Source: Candidatus Omnitrophota bacterium (GTDB taxonomy: Bacteria > Omnitrophota > Gorgyraeia > Gygaellales > Profunditerraquicolaceae). From it: a stretch of 25,224 bases of DNA. Position numbers and translations under genes: made by a program. The notes beneath the pieces were generated by a model. It did not search any database. It was not told where the DNA came from and worked only from the letters and a program-made list of their open reading frames with translations. Where the stretch lies: contig JAQUON010000005.1 in NCBI GenBank assembly GCA_028717045.1, forward strand, positions 1-25,224, in the 5' to 3' direction. Below, in pieces: positions 22,626-25,224 of this stretch; the stretch's first letter is position 1, and each line of letters begins with the position of its first letter.

Positions 22626-22946
22626 TTAAATGTGGGCTTCTATCTTCTTTCTTAAATCAGACTTGGTGAGCGCCCCTACTATCTGTTCCATTATTTTGCC
22701 TTTTTTGAAAAAAACCAATGTCGGTATGGACATAATGCCGTACCTGTTGGCGGTACGGGGGTTTTCGTCGATGTCAAGCTTTGCGATCGTGAGACGGGGA
22801 TGGAATTCTTTGGCCAACTCCTCAATCACAGGGGCGACGATTTTGCAAGGCCCGCACCAGGGTGCCCAAAAATCGACAAGCACCGGGGCGTCTGAATCCA
22901 AGACCTTCTCTTTAAAATTATGGTCGGTTAGGTGTACTATTGACAT
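22626..22946 (-). CDS. trxA: Thioredoxin
   Basis: The 106-residue protein is a typical thioredoxin: FWAPWCGPCKIVAPV with the redox pair Cys31 and Cys34, the cis-Pro segment SIPTLVFFKKG, and a C-terminal helix. It reduces protein disulfides, being recharged by the TrxB encoded in the same run, and is the natural electron donor for the thioredoxin-type ArsC at 2715-3143. The ATG has no ribosome site, although a promoter about 30 nt upstream leaves a short leader. It is the first gene of the fourteen-gene housekeeping run. Confidence 0.97.
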   Translation of the reverse strand: MSIVHLTDHNFKEKVLDSDAPVLVDFWAPWCGPCKIVAPVIEELAKEFHPRLTIAKLDIDENPRTANRYGIMSIPTLVFFKKGKIMEQIVGALTKSDLRKKIEAHI

Positions 22947-22979
22947 GAATAGAGATGGAATTTAACGAAACAGGGATAT

Positions 22980-23008
22980 AAGATATCACAAAAATAATTC
23001 CTTTGCAA
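22980..23008 (-). promoter_or_regulatory. trxA: Probable promoter of the trxA-to-queH run
   Basis: On the minus strand TTGCAA (23008-23003) and TATCTT (22985-22980) lie 17 bp apart, each with at most two mismatches to the sigma-70 consensus. Transcription would begin near 22973, leaving about 27 nt of leader before trxA. It is the only good promoter candidate in the spacer upstream of this operon. Confidence 0.55.
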
Positions 23009-23075
23009 GATATTTTAGCCTCTCGGCATCAGTTTTTTAAGCTCGCGCGCAGCTACAGCGCTTGAAAAGGAAGGC

Positions 23076-23423
23076 TTACGACCGCTTCTTAACCATAACC
23101 AGCATCATCTTAAAGCGTTGCGGGGCTTTCAGGGAATGAGGCTTGTTCGCAGGCATAATCAACATCTGCCCTGCGCATACCAAAAAAGCCTCCCCCTTTA
23201 TATAAATGCGCGCTTGGCCGTCTAAGATATAAACCAGCGCATCAAAAGAGGCAATATGCTCGCTTAAACCCTGGCCTTTATCAAAGGCAAACACGGTTAT
23301 TGTCCCGGCATCCTTGTTGATGATCGTCCGGCTCACTACTGCGCCTGCCTGGTAGTCGATCAACTCAGCAGGATTGATGATTTTTCCTAAAAGCTTCTTG
23401 CCGTTATTACTGCGCCGTATCAA
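23076..23423 (-). CDS. Small single-domain cupin protein
   Basis: The protein of 115 residues has one cupin beta-barrel. Motif 1 reads GLSEHIASFDALVYILDG and motif 2 GQMLIMPANKPHSLKA. The first motif keeps one histidine but lacks the second of the usual HxH pair, so metal binding may be altered or absent. Such small cupins are often sugar isomerases, dioxygenases or ligand-binding regulators; none can be assigned. The start is a TTG at 23423 because AAGGAGG lies 5 nt before it; an upstream TTG at 23438 lacks such spacing. The gene has its own promoter and stands between the trxA operon and the BNR-repeat gene. Confidence 0.85.
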   Translation of the reverse strand: MIRRSNNGKKLLGKIINPAELIDYQAGAVVSRTIINKDAGTITVFAFDKGQGLSEHIASFDALVYILDGQARIYIKGEAFLVCAGQMLIMPANKPHSLKAPQRFKMMLVMVKKRS

Positions 23424-23470
23424 ATCTTCCTCCTTCAATAACCATATTACTGCAACGTTACCCTACATAA

Positions 23471-23498
23471 ATTCTATATCGAAAAAATGAATTTTCAA
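23471..23498 (-). promoter_or_regulatory. Probable promoter of the cupin gene
   Basis: The minus strand shows TTGAAA (23498-23493) and TAGAAT (23476-23471), 16 bp apart, each one or two mismatches from consensus. The predicted transcript starts near 23464, about 40 nt before the TTG start codon, leaving room for the AAGGAGG site. Confidence 0.5.
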
Positions 23499-23516
23499 GA
23501 AAATACTTTAAAGCCC

Positions 23517-25082
23517 CTAAGGCTTGGGCCGACTGATACTATTCGAAAAGTAACCACCGGTAAGCGCATCCAGGGAAGCAGTGAGTTCTGCAATCCGTAA
23601 TTCTTTCTCTAACCTTTTCTTTCTGTCTCCCAGCGAAAGTGAGTCCATATCAATTTTTACCCTTAATCTCTCGAAATACAATTTGGTGACGCTGTCTAAT
23701 ACATCGTCCCTTAATTGTGTAGTTAACCTTGATCTTACATCGATAGATGTCTGGTCATTGTTCCATATCAATTCGCTTAAATCCCAGCTTACAGAAATAT
23801 CCCATTCTATACTATCCCGCCCCCTACGCAACGCATCGTCTTCGGACTTAGTCGTTGAGCCGGTTTCCCAGTGCCATAAGTCGGCGTTATCATTGTTTAG
23901 GCCGAAGGTTATTTTCGGCAGCCAGCCCTTACGCTGCGCCTGCTCTCTCCAACGCAATATCTTTTCCGGCTCTACCTCTGCATACTGCATCGCTGCCTGT
24001 TGTACTTGTTTTATGCAAGGCTCCTGCTTCAGGTAACCTGACAAAAAACCGGCTTCTTGATCATCCGGGGGTTCGCCCAATACGGCCTTAAAGATGCCCT
24101 CTTGGCAAGCTGCATACAAAACACCCGTCCCGTTCATTGCGATGCAATTGACTTTTTTAGTAACGAGCCGCCAAGATATCTCTTCCCATCTTTTCTCACG
24201 AAAAAGGAAAATCCCCGATCGAGTCACCGCAAAAAGCTGGGATTTTTTATGCAACAGGAATTGCACATCCTGATCTAATAATCCGTGACTGGGAACCCTA
24301 CTCCAGGTCTTTCCTTTATCAAGACTAACATACACCCCCCTGGAAGAAGCGAGAAATATTCGCCGCGCATCACCTTCATCGATGCAAAGGTAGCGTAACG
24401 AAAAATTCTCTCCGGTATTGTCTTCTTCTAAGGATTCTTGCGCGCCTTCCTCCGCGGACTCATCACTTTGGCCGATAAACAATTCAACCCATGCTGATGT
24501 GTTGTCTTTACGCGCAAACATCCCGCTTGTACACGTTACATATACGTAATTACTGTCTGTGGCCGGGCATGCGATGTTGCGCACGCGGCACTTTCCGACT
24601 TTTCCTGCCTGCCTATCCCAGCTCCTTCCATTATCATAAGAAATAAATAACCCCTCTGCGGTCCCCAGTATAACCCCATACGGGGCAATCGCCACACTGC
24701 TACAATCCCCTTCTTTGGAATTTTTCCCTTTAAAAATCGTTTTCCACGACCTACCTCCATCATGGCTATATAAAAGCCCCTTGCTTGTTGCCGCATAGAG
24801 ACGACGATGCGTTTTGTCTCCAAACACCAATGCATTCACTCTTGCACCTTCTTTAATTGAATATAACATGGCCCAGCTTTTTCCTGAGTTGTCGGTCCTT
24901 AGTATATACCTTCCTGCGCCTGCCAAAATAACATCCCGGTTGCCCTCATCAACAAGCAGTATATTCACCTGCGTGTTTCCCCTGCCAATATCCTCCCAAG
25001 CGACTTCTGCATGCAAGGGCATTGTTAACGACGGCGAAAAAGATAGTGCTACCACGCATATTATTACTGTCTGTATCCTCAT
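23517..25082 (-). CDS. Secreted BNR-repeat beta-propeller fused to an uncharacterised C-terminal domain
   Basis: I do not recognise the whole 521-residue protein. A signal peptide (residues 1-25, LHA cleavage) is followed by BNR/sialidase-like repeats with the S/T-x-D-x-G-x-[ST]-W pattern: TDNSGKSW (63-70), SHDGGRSW (106-113), SYDNGRSW (148-155) and SLDKGKTW (253-260). They would form part of a propeller, as in Ycf48 or VPS10-like domains; no sialidase catalytic residues are seen. An acidic loop lies near 206-224. Residues about 365-515 change character: WLPKITFGLNNDNADLWHWE, then WDISVSWDLSELIW and a charged helix (FERLRVKID to LEKELRIAEL), suggestive of an outer-membrane strand and coiled-coil region. 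AGGAGG precedes the ATG. Confidence 0.75.
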   Translation of the reverse strand: MRIQTVIICVVALSFSPSLTMPLHAEVAWEDIGRGNTQVNILLVDEGNRDVILAGAGRYILRTDNSGKSWAMLYSIKEGARVNALVFGDKTHRRLYAATSKGLLYSHDGGRSWKTIFKGKNSKEGDCSSVAIAPYGVILGTAEGLFISYDNGRSWDRQAGKVGKCRVRNIACPATDSNYVYVTCTSGMFARKDNTSAWVELFIGQSDESAEEGAQESLEEDNTGENFSLRYLCIDEGDARRIFLASSRGVYVSLDKGKTWSRVPSHGLLDQDVQFLLHKKSQLFAVTRSGIFLFREKRWEEISWRLVTKKVNCIAMNGTGVLYAACQEGIFKAVLGEPPDDQEAGFLSGYLKQEPCIKQVQQAAMQYAEVEPEKILRWREQAQRKGWLPKITFGLNNDNADLWHWETGSTTKSEDDALRRGRDSIEWDISVSWDLSELIWNNDQTSIDVRSRLTTQLRDDVLDSVTKLYFERLRVKIDMDSLSLGDRKKRLEKELRIAELTASLDALTGGYFSNSISRPKP

Positions 25083-25144
25083 CTTCCACCTCCTGCCCTA
25101 ATAGACGCAACCTACAACAGAATCTAACTAAAAAAATTTGCCTG

Positions 25145-25153
25145 TGGTATAAT
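25145..25153 (+). promoter_or_regulatory. Extended -10 promoter 6 nt before a rightward ATG
   Basis: The plus strand reads TGGTATAAT, a TGn extended -10 with perfect TATAAT, then AAAGGC and ATG at 25160. Spacing and motif are the same as at 12587-12595, so the transcript probably begins at the start codon. There is no clear -35. If instead the ATG at 25169 is used, AAAGG at 25154-25158 might serve as ribosome site, but it would hardly be transcribed. Confidence 0.65.
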
Positions 25154-25159
25154 AAAGGC

Positions 25160-25224
25160 ATGGACAAAATGGCGGAATTGCTGTTGGCGCTGTCTTTAAA
25201 AGACTGGCTGATTATTATTGCCTT
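25160..25224 (+). CDS. Partial protein at window edge, probably membrane-associated
   Basis: Only 21 codons are visible: MDKMAELLLALSLKDWLIII, then an Ala, and the window ends. It is the only gene on the plus strand, divergent from the BNR-repeat gene, 77 nt apart. The frame is supported by the strong extended -10 promoter just upstream. The residues after position 13 are hydrophobic and may begin a membrane segment. Its family cannot be judged; the second ATG at 25169 is an alternative start. Confidence 0.55.
   Translation, partial: MDKMAELLLALSLKDWLIIIA

Noticed and set aside
23497..23535. AAGCC/GGCTT stem at the end of the BNR gene as a terminator
   Set aside because: Only 5 bp of stem, overlapping the stop codon, and the following T-rich run is interrupted.
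1..25224. tRNA or rRNA genes, CRISPR arrays, insertion sequences, prophage
   Set aside because: None was seen by eye in the intergenic regions or as recognisable protein products; a covariance-model search was not possible.

Overview
The window reads as a fragment of an uncultured bacterium's genome from a metagenome assembly. Bases 1-17 match the end of an Illumina adapter, so the left edge is a library artefact. Secreted and envelope proteins, a NodB-type deacetylase and many tightly overlapped operons suggest a diderm bacterium. The overall style (short acetate kinase and phosphate acetyltransferase, a DUF6485 protein, QueH, mixed single-copy metabolic genes in one long operon) reminds me of Omnitrophota-like candidate phyla, but that placement is a weak inference. 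Every gene lies on the minus strand except a partial one at the far right, so transcription runs right to left.

Region A (1-2231): the 5' part of a SAM-dependent methyltransferase, a CPA-type K+/H+ antiporter with a C-terminal TrkA_C domain, and gene-poor stretches, one with a possible response-regulator remnant.

Region B (2232-8941): a ten-gene arsenic operon read from 8883 leftward. The order is a DUF134 DNA-binding protein, an ArsP-like permease, a CDF zinc-type transporter, ArsM methyltransferase, ArsE, ArsF, ArsG, Acr3, thioredoxin-linked ArsC, and a frameshifted trmO. It combines arsenate reduction and As(III) export (ArsC, Acr3), methylation (ArsM), probable export of methylated trivalent arsenicals (ArsP), and the ArsEFG module for aromatic arsenicals. 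There is no ArsR. The first gene is a cysteine-rich DUF134 protein, preceded by a consensus promoter (TTGACA, 16 bp, TATAAT) overlapped by a perfect 16-bp palindrome. This is the most interesting part of the window: a candidate ArsR-independent arsenic regulator with its operator.

Region C (9151-12595): a four-gene envelope operon with a polysaccharide deacetylase, a GT-C glycosyltransferase, a secreted CBM11/CIA30-like protein and a SIMPL-domain protein. Its promoter has an extended -10 element only 6 nt from the ATG, suggesting a leaderless mRNA.

Region D (12641-23008): a fourteen-gene housekeeping run, trxA-pta-ackA-panD-def-DUF6485-trxB-pckG-purC-flippase-NYN-MBL-flavin reductase-queH, with gaps of at most about 20 nt and several long overlaps. 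It links thioredoxin redox, acetyl-phosphate and PEP metabolism, cofactor and purine synthesis, translation and tRNA queuosine. ArsC in region B would draw its electrons from this thioredoxin system.

Region E (23076-25224): a small cupin protein, a secreted BNR-repeat propeller fused to an uncharacterised C-terminal domain, and a divergent gene cut by the window edge with another leaderless-type promoter. I saw no tRNA, rRNA, CRISPR array, insertion sequence or phage gene.
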